Shown: one piece after another, positions 1-5,860 of the stretch
How the letters are laid out: each line of letters opens with the position of its first letter
Position numbering within the stretch: position 1 is the stretch's first letter
Origin: Clostridiaceae bacterium
Lineage (GTDB): Bacteria; Bacillota; Clostridia; Acetivibrionales; DUMC01
Length of the DNA: 8,059 bases
Reading direction: 5' to 3'
NCBI GenBank assembly: GCA_012512865.1
Contig: JAAZDH010000323.1
Coordinates: 1 to 8,059 of the forward strand
Position numbers and translations under genes: made by a program
Notes under the pieces: model-generated
What the model was told of the DNA's origin: nothing
Databases searched by the model: none
What the model saw: the letters and a program-made list of their open reading frames with translations, nothing else

Positions 1-1263
1 ATAGAAGGACTTGGAAGGGATGAACTTATCCTGGTTGGCAATGGCGAGAAATACGGGTACATAAACAATAAGGGCGAAGAGGTAATACCCCTGGTTTTTT
101 CCGGTGCACGCCAATTTAGTGAAAGCTTTGCCGCTGTTACAAAAGGCAACGGATGGGGTGTTATAGATACGAGAGGCAATGTAGCAGTACCTTTTGAATA
201 TGATGAGCTATATCCTTTCAAAGAAGGCCTTGCAAGGGCAAGGAAAGGGAATAAATGGGGTTATGTAAATTCAAAAGGTGATGTAGTAATACAGTTTGAA
301 TATGATGAATTGTGTGGTTACGGTTTCAACGAGGATGGCCTGACAAGGGCTAATAAATCCGGCAAGTGGGGTGTTATAGACACAAAGGGCAATGTAATTG
401 TGCCTTTTGTGTACGACGAATTATATTTTCTCAGTAAAGATATCAATAAAGATGCCAAAAATGCTGGTAAAAATACCGGTACAGATGCCGGTAACGGCCG
501 CCTGGTATTAGTTAAAAAAGGCAATAGAATGGGCATCGTGGATACAGAAGGCAATATAATTGTACCTTGTGAATATTATAACTTGGATTTTACGAATTAT
601 TTTAGAGAAGGGTTTGCACGAGCCCAAAAAGACGGGAAGTGGGGTTTTATTGATGCGGAATGTAATGTAGTAGTGCCCTTTGAATATGATAGCTTGGGTA
701 ATTTTAGCGAAGGGCTTGCAAATGCCCTAAAAAATGGCAAATGGGGCTTTATAGATAAAGAAGGCAATGTAGTAGTGGCATTTGAGTATGATGAATTGGG
801 TGATTTCGAGGATGGGCTGGCAAAAGCCAAAAAAGGTGATAAATGGGGCTATGTAGATAAAAAAGGCAATGAAGTAATAGCATGTGAATATAATCTCCCG
901 GGGAATTTCCGCGATGGCCTGGCAATAGCTAAAAAAGATAAAAATCGGGGCGTTATAGATACAAAAGGCAGTGTAATAGTACCTTTTGAATATTCTAGCA
1001 TAGGTGATTATAAAGATGGTATGGCAAAGGCCAGCAAAGGTTCCTATCCGGATAATGAAAAATGGGGTTATATAAATAAAGAAGGTGATACGGTAATACC
1101 ATTTGATTATGAGTACCTGTATGACTTTGATGAGGGTATAGCAAGGGCCAAAATAGGTGAAAAATGGGGTTGTATAAATAAAGAGGGCAATTTGATAGTG
1201 CCTTGCGAATTTGATAATTTAAGTGCTTTTGATGGGGGGGCTTGCAGCAGCCCGCAAAGGTGA
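1..1263 (+). CDS. WG-repeat protein, N-terminal part (5' end outside window, broken by frameshift)
   Basis: The frame is open from the first base of the window with no ATG, GTG or TTG before 310, so the true start lies upstream. TTG at 310 falls inside a repeat and is not a credible start. The translation is a run of about 23-25-residue WG repeats, with cores such as K-W-G-F-I-D-x-E-G-N followed by V-V-P-F-E-Y-D. Eleven units are visible here; some are degenerate (K-Y-G, R-M-G, N-R-G). WG repeats are known as beta-rich repeats in bacterial proteins, often surface-exposed, with no single biochemical role. The frame ends at TGA 1261-1263, just after a seven-G run at 1234-1240, while the repeat pattern continues without a gap in the next frame. 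This is therefore the front part of one longer gene that ends at 2905. Any signal peptide would be outside the window. Confidence is high for the repeat family and for the break, low for function. Confidence 0.8.
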   Translation: MEGLGRDELILVGNGEKYGYINNKGEEVIPLVFSGARQFSESFAAVTKGNGWGVIDTRGNVAVPFEYDELYPFKEGLARARKGNKWGYVNSKGDVVIQFEYDELCGYGFNEDGLTRANKSGKWGVIDTKGNVIVPFVYDELYFLSKDINKDAKNAGKNTGTDAGNGRLVLVKKGNRMGIVDTEGNIIVPCEYYNLDFTNYFREGFARAQKDGKWGFIDAECNVVVPFEYDSLGNFSEGLANALKNGKWGFIDKEGNVVVAFEYDELGDFEDGLAKAKKGDKWGYVDKKGNEVIACEYNLPGNFRDGLAIAKKDKNRGVIDTKGSVIVPFEYSSIGDYKDGMAKASKGSYPDNEKWGYINKEGDTVIPFDYEYLYDFDEGIARAKIGEKWGCINKEGNLIVPCEFDNLSAFDGGACSSPQR

Positions 1264-2905
1264 GAAATGGGGTTGTATTGATACGGAAGGCAATACGGTA
1301 ATAGCATTTGAATATGACAAAATTGAATATGGCGAAGGCACTCCCGCGTATATTCCCGGCTATCCTTATTTGCGTATTTTTCTTAATGGGCTTGCAAAAG
1401 TCAAAATAGGAGGAAAATGGGGTTTCATAGACAGGAAAGGCAATGAAATGACAACTTTTGAATATGATAAATTATATTATTTTGTATATGGAAGCAAGTC
1501 CGGAAGCAAATCCAACGAGGGGCTGGCCTGGGCAATAAAGGATGGAAAATATGGCTTGCTGGCACATATTCCCGCTCCCGGCACGGAGCATATATATGAA
1601 AGCTCCGGGCCTGGGGAATATTTTACCTTGCCGGCCGACAGGCTCAATACCATCACCGGCCAGGCAAGTGCAATATCAGTCATCATGGATGTTGCTAATA
1701 CAATGACTACCGAACAAAAGGCCTGTGCAACCGGAATTGACAGGATAACCCTGTTTGCAGAGGAAGCCGCGGCACAAGCAGCCAGCAAGGCTGTAACAGG
1801 CAGTAAAATCATAATCAACGAAGAAAGTATAAGGGACTTGGAATCAATAGCGGCATCAATAAGAACAGAAGCTGAAAATGCTTTAGCCTCAGCAGGTATT
1901 ACAGTTGCCCGCAAGATAAATGTCGGCGTGAAATTTAAGGCCACAGAAGAAAATAGTTTAACCATAATAGTTGAACCTTCGGCGATAAATATGATAGCAG
2001 ACTATGTGCGGGTGGAAACGCAGGATTACGCAATTTCCCTTTCCGCGGAATTAATAAAGACCAATGTAAAAGATTTACCATTAGTTATAACAATTACGGC
2101 AATTAGGGAAGATGCAGGTTTGCCTGGTACGGCCGTTTCAAGTAGTAAAGCTTGCTATATTGCGTTTAACAAGCCCCTGCAGGAGAATGTAAAAATATCC
2201 TTAAGACCAATTTCGGGTGATCCCGACTACCAAGCCATAACCAGGTCCGATGGCAAGGTTACCGGCGGAAAGTACAACCCGGCAACCGGTATGCTTGACG
2301 TAAGAATTAAAGATAGCGGTACATATGCCGTTAAAGAAAATAAAAAGGATTTTGTCGATATACAAGATAAGAATATAGAAGTGCAAAAAGCAATCAGGAT
2401 CCTGGCTTCCAAGGGCATCATAAACGGTACATCAGCAACTACCTTCTCCCCGGATGCCTGTATAACAAGGGCAGAAATCGCGGCGCTTATTGTGCGGGCC
2501 ATATCAAAGCTTAACCCGGACGAAGACGGCGGTTTTACCGATGTTTCTAAAAATGATTGGTTTTACGGTGCCGTCGGCTCAGCAAAAAAGATCGGTATCA
2601 TAAAAGGAACAAGCGCCACTACATTTGAACCCTTGATGAATATTACAAAGGACCAGGTAGTAGCAATAGCCGCCAGGACACTGCGCAGCGAGATGAAATA
2701 CAATGACCCTGAAGATATCGGAAAATACCTTGGTATGTATGCAGACCGGAGCGGCTTGCCAGGCTGGGGATTAACAGACATCGCTCTTGCTGCGAGGGAA
2801 AATCTCGTTTTAAAGCGGGCTGATGGCAAGTTCCTGCCCTCGAATACTATTAGCCGCGGAGATGTAGCTGTTATAATATACAGGATGTTTAAAAAAATAT
2901 GGTAG
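1223..2905 (+). CDS. WG-repeat / S-layer homology domain protein, C-terminal part (downstream of frameshift)
   Basis: This frame carries on the WG-repeat protein. The nominal GTG start at 1223 lies inside the upstream frame and has no clear ribosome binding site, so it is probably not a real start. Residues 7-112 hold three more WG units, the last degenerate (K-Y-G). Residues about 115-370 are a region I do not recognise, with an Ala-rich helical part (about 170-225) and beta-rich stretches. Residues about 377-427, 437-489 and 500-556 are three SLH modules; the first two show G-I-I-N-G-T / G-I-I-K-G-T and T-F-x-P, and all three keep the I-T/S-R-x-x motif or a variant. SLH triplets bind pyruvylated secondary cell wall polymers, so the product should be anchored at the cell surface. 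The stop is TAG at 2903-2905. If the frameshift is real and fixed, this part is not translated normally. If it is slippage or a sequencing error, the full protein exceeds 970 residues within the window. Confidence 0.8.
   Translation: MLLMGGLAAARKGEKWGCIDTEGNTVIAFEYDKIEYGEGTPAYIPGYPYLRIFLNGLAKVKIGGKWGFIDRKGNEMTTFEYDKLYYFVYGSKSGSKSNEGLAWAIKDGKYGLLAHIPAPGTEHIYESSGPGEYFTLPADRLNTITGQASAISVIMDVANTMTTEQKACATGIDRITLFAEEAAAQAASKAVTGSKIIINEESIRDLESIAASIRTEAENALASAGITVARKINVGVKFKATEENSLTIIVEPSAINMIADYVRVETQDYAISLSAELIKTNVKDLPLVITITAIREDAGLPGTAVSSSKACYIAFNKPLQENVKISLRPISGDPDYQAITRSDGKVTGGKYNPATGMLDVRIKDSGTYAVKENKKDFVDIQDKNIEVQKAIRILASKGIINGTSATTFSPDACITRAEIAALIVRAISKLNPDEDGGFTDVSKNDWFYGAVGSAKKIGIIKGTSATTFEPLMNITKDQVVAIAARTLRSEMKYNDPEDIGKYLGMYADRSGLPGWGLTDIALAARENLVLKRADGKFLPSNTISRGDVAVIIYRMFKKIW
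1234..1240 (+). other. Seven-G homopolymer at the frameshift point
   Basis: Seven consecutive G follow GAT at 1231-1233. With six G the reading would be D-G-G-L-A-A-A-R-K-G-E-K-W-G, which matches the neighbouring G-L-A-x-A-K-x-G-x-K-W-G units. With seven G the frame runs to a stop 21 bases after the tract. The tract is thus the exact place where the gene changes frame. Confidence 0.85.
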
Positions 2906-3032
2906 CAGAAGCATGGCTGGTGGCAGACTATCGCTTTCCGCTGCATCATCTGCCGAAAGTGCTAATATTACGTTTATTGCGCAACTTGCCCAAGTATAAT
3001 ATAATTTAATACAAATGATAAGTATATATTTA

Positions 3033-3060
3033 TTAAGTTTATATTTATTTAGTGTATAAT
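3033..3060 (+). promoter_or_regulatory. Candidate sigma-A promoter of mntA-hepT
   Basis: A perfect TATAAT lies at 3055-3060. A weak -35 (TTAAGT, 3033-3038) precedes it with a 16-base spacer in very A/T-rich DNA. Transcription would start near 3067, leaving about 110 nt of leader before the first ATG at 3176. The -10 is strong; the -35 is only partial. Confidence 0.5.
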
Positions 3061-3101
3061 TTTTGGAATTTACTTGGAAATTAAGATAAACCTTTATACC
3101 T

Positions 3102-3157
3102 GTGACTAACCAGGGACTAAAGACATGGCCTTTCGGCTAAGTCCTTGTAATAGTTAC
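3102..3157 (+). promoter_or_regulatory. Long structured hairpin in the mntA leader
   Basis: The predicted leader folds into one long hairpin. The outer stem is GTGACTA (3102-3108) with TAGTTAC (3151-3157), 7 pairs including one G-U. After an internal loop (AC / TAA) comes an 8-pair stem, CAGGGACT (3111-3118) with AGTCCTTG (3140-3147). A large asymmetric loop follows, then an apical GGCC-TTTC-GGCT hairpin (3127-3138). No U tract follows, so it is not an intrinsic terminator. It could be a cis-regulatory RNA or a protein-binding leader; its class is not recognised with confidence. Confidence 0.5.
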
Positions 3158-3175
3158 TTCACAAGAGTATAACAT

Positions 3176-3640
3176 ATGATGGTGGTAAACATGACTATGA
3201 ATGTAAATAGGAATATGGATATGGATATGGGTATGAATGATTTAACATGTAAACTAAAGCATTATTTTGAAAAAAAGCAGTGCGTGTGTGCTGTTTACCT
3301 TTTTGGTTCCACTGTCAAAGGGAAAAGAAGGCAAAATAGTGATATCGATTTGGGAATCCTTTTTTATGATGGCATGGATAACATACAGCGCTTTGACCAA
3401 AAACTTGCCATGGCAAATGAACTTGAGAGTTTACTCGGGATAAAAGTAGACATGGTAGACCTGGAAGAAGCTTATCTGTACTTCATTCACCAATTATTGC
3501 TCAATAAGGTTTTATCAGTAGAAAAGGATCTTAATAAAAGAGTGGAGTTTGAGGTAAATTCCCGCAGGAAGTATTTTGATATGCTGCCGTTTTATAAGCT
3601 TTATAATGCCCAGGCAATGAAAAGGCTGGACAGGAGATAG
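3176..3640 (+). CDS. mntA: Type VII toxin-antitoxin MntA-family adenylyltransferase antitoxin (MNT nucleotidyltransferase)
   Basis: This is a minimal nucleotidyltransferase. Counting from the ATG at 3176, the signature G-S-x10-D-I-D is at residues 44-58 (G44, S45, D56, D58), and a third acidic residue is in the V-D-M-V-D segment (D92 or D95). In studied HepT-MntA pairs, MntA uses ATP to add AMP to a tyrosine of the HEPN toxin and so silences it. All visible catalytic residues are present. The 154-residue length is normal or slightly long because of a Met-rich N-terminus (eight Met in the first 20 residues). The start is uncertain: 3176 has no good ribosome binding site, whereas ATG 3191 (residue 6) has GGTGGT four bases upstream, and the conserved domain needs nothing before about residue 20 (ATG 3233). 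The gene ends 4 bases before hepT and its last codons contain the hepT ribosome binding site, so the two are very likely co-transcribed and translationally coupled. Confidence 0.88.
   Translation: MMVVNMTMNVNRNMDMDMGMNDLTCKLKHYFEKKQCVCAVYLFGSTVKGKRRQNSDIDLGILFYDGMDNIQRFDQKLAMANELESLLGIKVDMVDLEEAYLYFIHQLLLNKVLSVEKDLNKRVEFEVNSRRKYFDMLPFYKLYNAQAMKRLDRR
3632..3636 (+). promoter_or_regulatory. Ribosome binding site of hepT inside mntA
   Basis: AGGAG lies 8 bases before the ATG at 3645 and overlaps the final Arg codons of mntA. This placement fixes the hepT start and suggests translational coupling. Confidence 0.7.
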
Positions 3641-3644
3641 TATT

Positions 3645-4064
3645 ATGGTAGAGAAAGGTGTCCTGCTAAAAAGATTAGCTTCGCTAGAAGAATATACCAG
3701 GGACTTGGAAGAGGTTAAAGCTAAAAGCCTGGAAGAATTTAGATCTGATAAGATCATTAGGCGATATTTTGAAAGAACATTGCACATGGCAACGGAAGCA
3801 TGCCTTGATATAGCGAATCATACAATCTCTTATGAAGGATTTAGGGAACCTAAAGATAATAAAGACAGTTTTGAAGTTTTAAAGGAAGAAAAAATAATTA
3901 TGCCGGAATTAGCAGAAAAACTAAAAAAAATGGCACAGTTTAGAAATGTGCTCGTTTATGATTACATCAGGATTAATCCGGGTATTGTCTATTCTATTTT
4001 GCAGAATAACATTAATGATATAGTGTCCTTTGCAAAATGTATTAAGGAGAGATTTCTTCAGTAA
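3645..4064 (+). CDS. hepT: Type VII toxin-antitoxin HepT-family HEPN protein, catalytic His replaced by Tyr
   Basis: This 139-residue, mostly helical protein matches the HepT (DUF86, COG2445) family. It has A-C-L-D-I-A-N-H at residues 52-59, then the D-S-F-E-V-L-K segment (74-80), A-E-K-L-K-K-M (90-96) and F-R-N-V-L-V-Y-D-Y (99-107). In the family the last motif normally reads R-N-x-x-V-H-x-Y (the R-x4-6-H RNase motif followed by the Tyr that MntA AMPylates). Here R100 and the target-type Tyr (Y107) are kept, but the His position (residue 105) is Tyr, encoded by TAT at 3957-3959. CAT would encode His, so one C-to-T change explains it. The protein may therefore be an inactive RNase, a toxin domesticated for another role, or the product of a sequencing error. 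It lies 4 bases after mntA and ends convergently with the flavoprotein gene. Family assignment is secure; activity is in doubt. Confidence 0.9.
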   Translation: MVEKGVLLKRLASLEEYTRDLEEVKAKSLEEFRSDKIIRRYFERTLHMATEACLDIANHTISYEGFREPKDNKDSFEVLKEEKIIMPELAEKLKKMAQFRNVLVYDYIRINPGIVYSILQNNINDIVSFAKCIKERFLQ

Positions 4065-4116
4065 ACTGCAAATGTAGTCTTTACACCTGTAATTTCAGAA
4101 ACCTGTTTCACCGTAG

Positions 4117-4143
4117 GTGGCACTACCCCCGTCCCTATGTCAC
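4117..4143. repeat. REP-like hairpin repeat, unit A
   Basis: This is a 27-bp unit with ends GTGGCAC and ATGTCAC flanking the core TACCCCCGTCCC. It forms 6 pairs including one G-T. It matches unit B at 22 of 27 positions. The arrangement (two imperfect palindromes in an intergenic region between convergent genes) resembles REP-type elements linked to IS200-like (RAYT) transposases, but no transposase is in the window. Confidence 0.6.
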
Positions 4144-4145
4144 GG

Positions 4146-4172
4146 GTGATACTACCCCCGTCCCCGTATCAC
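4146..4172. repeat. REP-like hairpin repeat, unit B, overlapping the flavoprotein stop
   Basis: A 27-bp unit with perfect 7-bp inverted ends, GTGATAC (4146-4152) and GTATCAC (4166-4172), around the same C-rich core as unit A. It lies two bases from unit A. Stem position 5/23 is T-A here and C-G in unit A, a compensatory change that supports a real hairpin. Read on the minus strand it supplies the last six codons (V-I-R-G-R-G) and the TAG of the flavoprotein gene. Confidence 0.65.
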
Positions 4173-5615
4173 ATTTTCCTCCAAGACCTTCTTGTATGGT
4201 GCAATCATGCCTTCATTCATTTTGTTGCCCATTTTGGCTTTCAGCCTTGGAGAAGACATGAGGGCACCTACAAGGTGCATTTTTAGTATCGTCCATCTTT
4301 TCTTTTGAGGGAAGTCGTACAATCCATGCTTCTTGTAAAAGCGGTGATCGGCTTTCATCAAGCCGCGCATAACCCAAATAAGATCCCTGAAAATTTTCAT
4401 CCCGCCAACACCATAGAAATTCCTGGGCTGGACATACTTATGGTCTATTGCATATTCAAGCCTTGCAGCAAGCTTGTCTATCTCCGCATCCGGGTTTACC
4501 TGGTCGCATGCAACTCCCGCTAGAAAATTACCTCCAACCTCGCTTCGGGCTTCAATTATTACCTGGAGGTTAGCCTCTGACGGGTAATTCCCACTAACAA
4601 GGTATCCTACTGGCTTACCCATGGTCACTGTCCTATGGCCGTTGCAAAACTGCCTGTCATCATACATTTTAATGATGGAGCCCATGGAATGATCCTTGAT
4701 AGAAAATGCATATACAATTGCATCTGCAGACTGGATATGGCTGCGCAGGAAACCATCAAAACCATCCTTGTAAATGCATTTTCCATCAGCTGCACAATTA
4801 AAGCAGCCCAGGCATCCCCCATGGAATGGATACTCGGATATATTGATAACACGGCTCTTGTACTTAAGAACCGCCCTGAACCTGTTAATCATATCATTAA
4901 GCTGCTTGTCGTCCTTGGCACAATCCGTAACTATAACCACATCTCCTGCTCTTTTGCCCTTATCCTGGTCCTTACCTTGGGCCTTATCCTGGTGCCTAAA
5001 TTGGGCCTTTTCCCTCTCCTCACCCTGGCCGCCATCCTGTTTCTCACCCTGGCCCCCACCCTGGCCTGATGAAATAGGGCTTACCGGGAGATGGGCCGGA
5101 ATCAGTGCCTTCGTAAATACCGGGATAGTTTCATATATGTCATGCTTCATGCACCAGCACACATACCTGAAAAATTCCTCCGCGCATTGCCGGCCGCTTT
5201 CTGTCAGGAGATCATCCATATCCGCGGATAATCCCTTGATGTATTTCATGCCAAGGTCCTGGCAGTTCTCCTGGATATAGTTGTGTGCAGTCACATCATA
5301 AAAATGCTTTGAAGTTGTAACCTGGGTAACAAATTTCCCTGACACATCAAGGCTGGATGCTTTTAAAAGCTCTATAAACCGGTGCAATTGGCTTGGAGCA
5401 ATAAAAGTATAAACAGGGTAAGAAAAAATAACCAGGTCTGCACTTGCTACTGCTTCAGTTGCAGCTGAAAAATCCTTCTCAAGGGATTTTATGCGCTGTC
5501 CCGCATGAAGATACTGGAATTTATGCTCCGGGAATTTCTTTTCCAGGTATAATAAGGTTTGTAATGTAATGCTATATTTACCTTTAGGGCTTCCGTTTAA
5601 AACTAAAACCCTCAT
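4152..5615 (-). CDS. Two-domain flavodoxin-fold NAD(P)H-dependent FMN reductase / iron-sulfur flavoprotein
   Basis: The chosen start is ATG 5615-5613 (M-R-V-L-V-L-N-G-S-P-K), with GGAGG 8 bases upstream; the ATG at 5660 lies upstream of the likely -10 and is rejected. The product is 487 residues. Domain 1 (about 1-172) is an NADPH-dependent FMN reductase-like flavodoxin fold, with the phosphate-binding N-G-S-P-K-G-K-x-S at the N-terminus and S-Y-P-V-Y at about 65-69. A charged Gly/Gln/Lys/Asp linker follows (about 184-222). Domain 2 (about 225-385) is a second flavodoxin-like fold with G-G-C-L-G-C-F-N-C and a further Cys (C268, C271, C274, C280), the C-x2-C-x2-C-x5-C pattern of iron-sulfur flavoproteins that bind a 4Fe-4S cluster. 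A basic C-terminal tail (about 400-487) follows. It likely carries out flavin-dependent electron transfer in the cytoplasm; substrate and partner are unknown. It is monocistronic, with its own promoter. The last six residues and the stop come from a REP-like repeat. Confidence 0.82.
   Translation of the reverse strand: MRVLVLNGSPKGKYSITLQTLLYLEKKFPEHKFQYLHAGQRIKSLEKDFSAATEAVASADLVIFSYPVYTFIAPSQLHRFIELLKASSLDVSGKFVTQVTTSKHFYDVTAHNYIQENCQDLGMKYIKGLSADMDDLLTESGRQCAEEFFRYVCWCMKHDIYETIPVFTKALIPAHLPVSPISSGQGGGQGEKQDGGQGEEREKAQFRHQDKAQGKDQDKGKRAGDVVIVTDCAKDDKQLNDMINRFRAVLKYKSRVINISEYPFHGGCLGCFNCAADGKCIYKDGFDGFLRSHIQSADAIVYAFSIKDHSMGSIIKMYDDRQFCNGHRTVTMGKPVGYLVSGNYPSEANLQVIIEARSEVGGNFLAGVACDQVNPDAEIDKLAARLEYAIDHKYVQPRNFYGVGGMKIFRDLIWVMRGLMKADHRFYKKHGLYDFPQKKRWTILKMHLVGALMSSPRLKAKMGNKMNEGMIAPYKKVLEENVIRGRG
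4961..5066 (-). repeat. 24-bp tandem repeats encoding an octapeptide linker
   Basis: Two pairs of 24-bp tandem units are visible: 4961-4984 with 4985-5008 (20 of 24 identical, encoding A-Q-G-K-D-Q-D-K and A-Q-F-R-H-Q-D-K), and 5019-5042 with 5043-5066 (units starting CTCACCCTGGCC). The 24-bp period keeps the frame, so copy number could change without breaking the flavoprotein. Together they form its low-complexity interdomain linker. Confidence 0.6.
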
Positions 5616-5623
5616 ATTTGTAA

Positions 5624-5628
5624 CCTCC
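5624..5628 (-). promoter_or_regulatory. Ribosome binding site deciding the flavoprotein start
   Basis: GGAGG on the minus strand lies 8 bases before ATG 5615-5613. It selects this start over the in-frame ATG at 5660-5658. Confidence 0.8.
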
Positions 5629-5645
5629 CCGGGTGTATTAACACA

Positions 5646-5676
5646 ATTATATAACACCATCTTGCTAAAAGGTCAA
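5646..5676 (-). promoter_or_regulatory. Candidate sigma-A promoter of the flavoprotein gene
   Basis: On the minus strand, TTGACC (5676-5671) is followed by TATAAT (5651-5646) with a 19-base spacer. An overlapping TTATAT (5654-5649) would give a 16-base spacer. Both hexamers are near consensus though neither spacing is ideal. A start near 5639 gives a leader of about 24 nt and leaves the ATG at 5660 untranscribed. Confidence 0.5.
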
Positions 5677-5709
5677 AATTGTTATTACATCAATTATTAT
5701 TAATTATCA

Positions 5710-5754
5710 TTGTATCAAACATTTGTGGTCCGATCCTGGACTAATGTGATACAA
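5710..5754. promoter_or_regulatory. 45-bp imperfect palindrome upstream of the flavoprotein promoter
   Basis: Three nested arms pair: TTGTATCA (5710-5717) with TGATACAA (5747-5754), CATT (5720-5723) with AATG (5743-5746), and GTCC (5728-5731) with GGAC (5738-5741), around a 6-base loop. That is 16 pairs interrupted by small bulges. It sits about 35 bp upstream of the flavoprotein -35. No T tract follows on either side, so an operator or REP-like element is likelier than a terminator. Confidence 0.5.
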
Positions 5755-5828
5755 AGACTTCACATGATATATTCTTGCTATAGGAAGTCGTATTCTTCAT
5801 ACCCGTTGCCCTGCTATTAATCTTAATC

Positions 5829-5853
5829 CCAGGAATACTCGAAGTATTCATGG
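5829..5853 (-). terminator. Hairpin downstream of metY, possible weak terminator
   Basis: GAATACT (5833-5839) pairs perfectly with AGTATTC (5843-5849) over a 3-base loop. CCA and TGG extend the stem beyond a single mismatch. It lies about 110 bp past the metY stop. It lacks a U tract on either strand, so an intrinsic terminator role is uncertain; it may be an mRNA 3' stabiliser. Confidence 0.3.
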
Positions 5854-5860
5854 ATTCATC

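Larger units (their letters stand above)
1..1557 (+). repeat. WG-repeat array (about 14 units of about 70 bp)
   Basis: Coding repeats of about 69-75 bp each encode a K-W-G-x-I-D/N core. Eleven units precede the G tract at 1234-1240 and three follow it in the shifted frame. Units differ at many codons, so the array is old rather than freshly duplicated. A few units carry inserts, for example an Asn/Lys/Gly-rich insert at about 440-500 and a Tyr/Pro-rich one at about 1330-1375. Confidence 0.8.

Noticed and set aside
1234..1260. Programmed -1 ribosomal frameshift at the G tract
   Set aside because: A -1 shift would enter the third frame. Joining the two halves requires +1 or -2, and no stimulatory structure was evident.
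2918..2960. Intrinsic terminator after the SLH gene
   Set aside because: Weak alternative stems (such as GGCAGA with TCTGCC) have long loops and no following T tract.
3081..3160. Cyclic-di-GMP-I (GEMM) riboswitch in the mntA leader
   Set aside because: Only short strings resemble the class. The first helix, its GNRA tetraloop and the conserved CGCAAAG segment are not present, so the class is not assigned.
4635..5280. Two plus-strand open frames opposite the flavoprotein gene
   Set aside because: Their low-complexity Leu/Ser/Pro translations are the mirror image of the repeat linker and neighbouring codons; no start signal or family was found.
5613..5660. Upstream ATG start at 5660 for the flavoprotein
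   Set aside because: The 15 extra residues are not part of the conserved domain, and the codon lies upstream of the likely -10 box; ATG 5615 has a near-perfect ribosome binding site.
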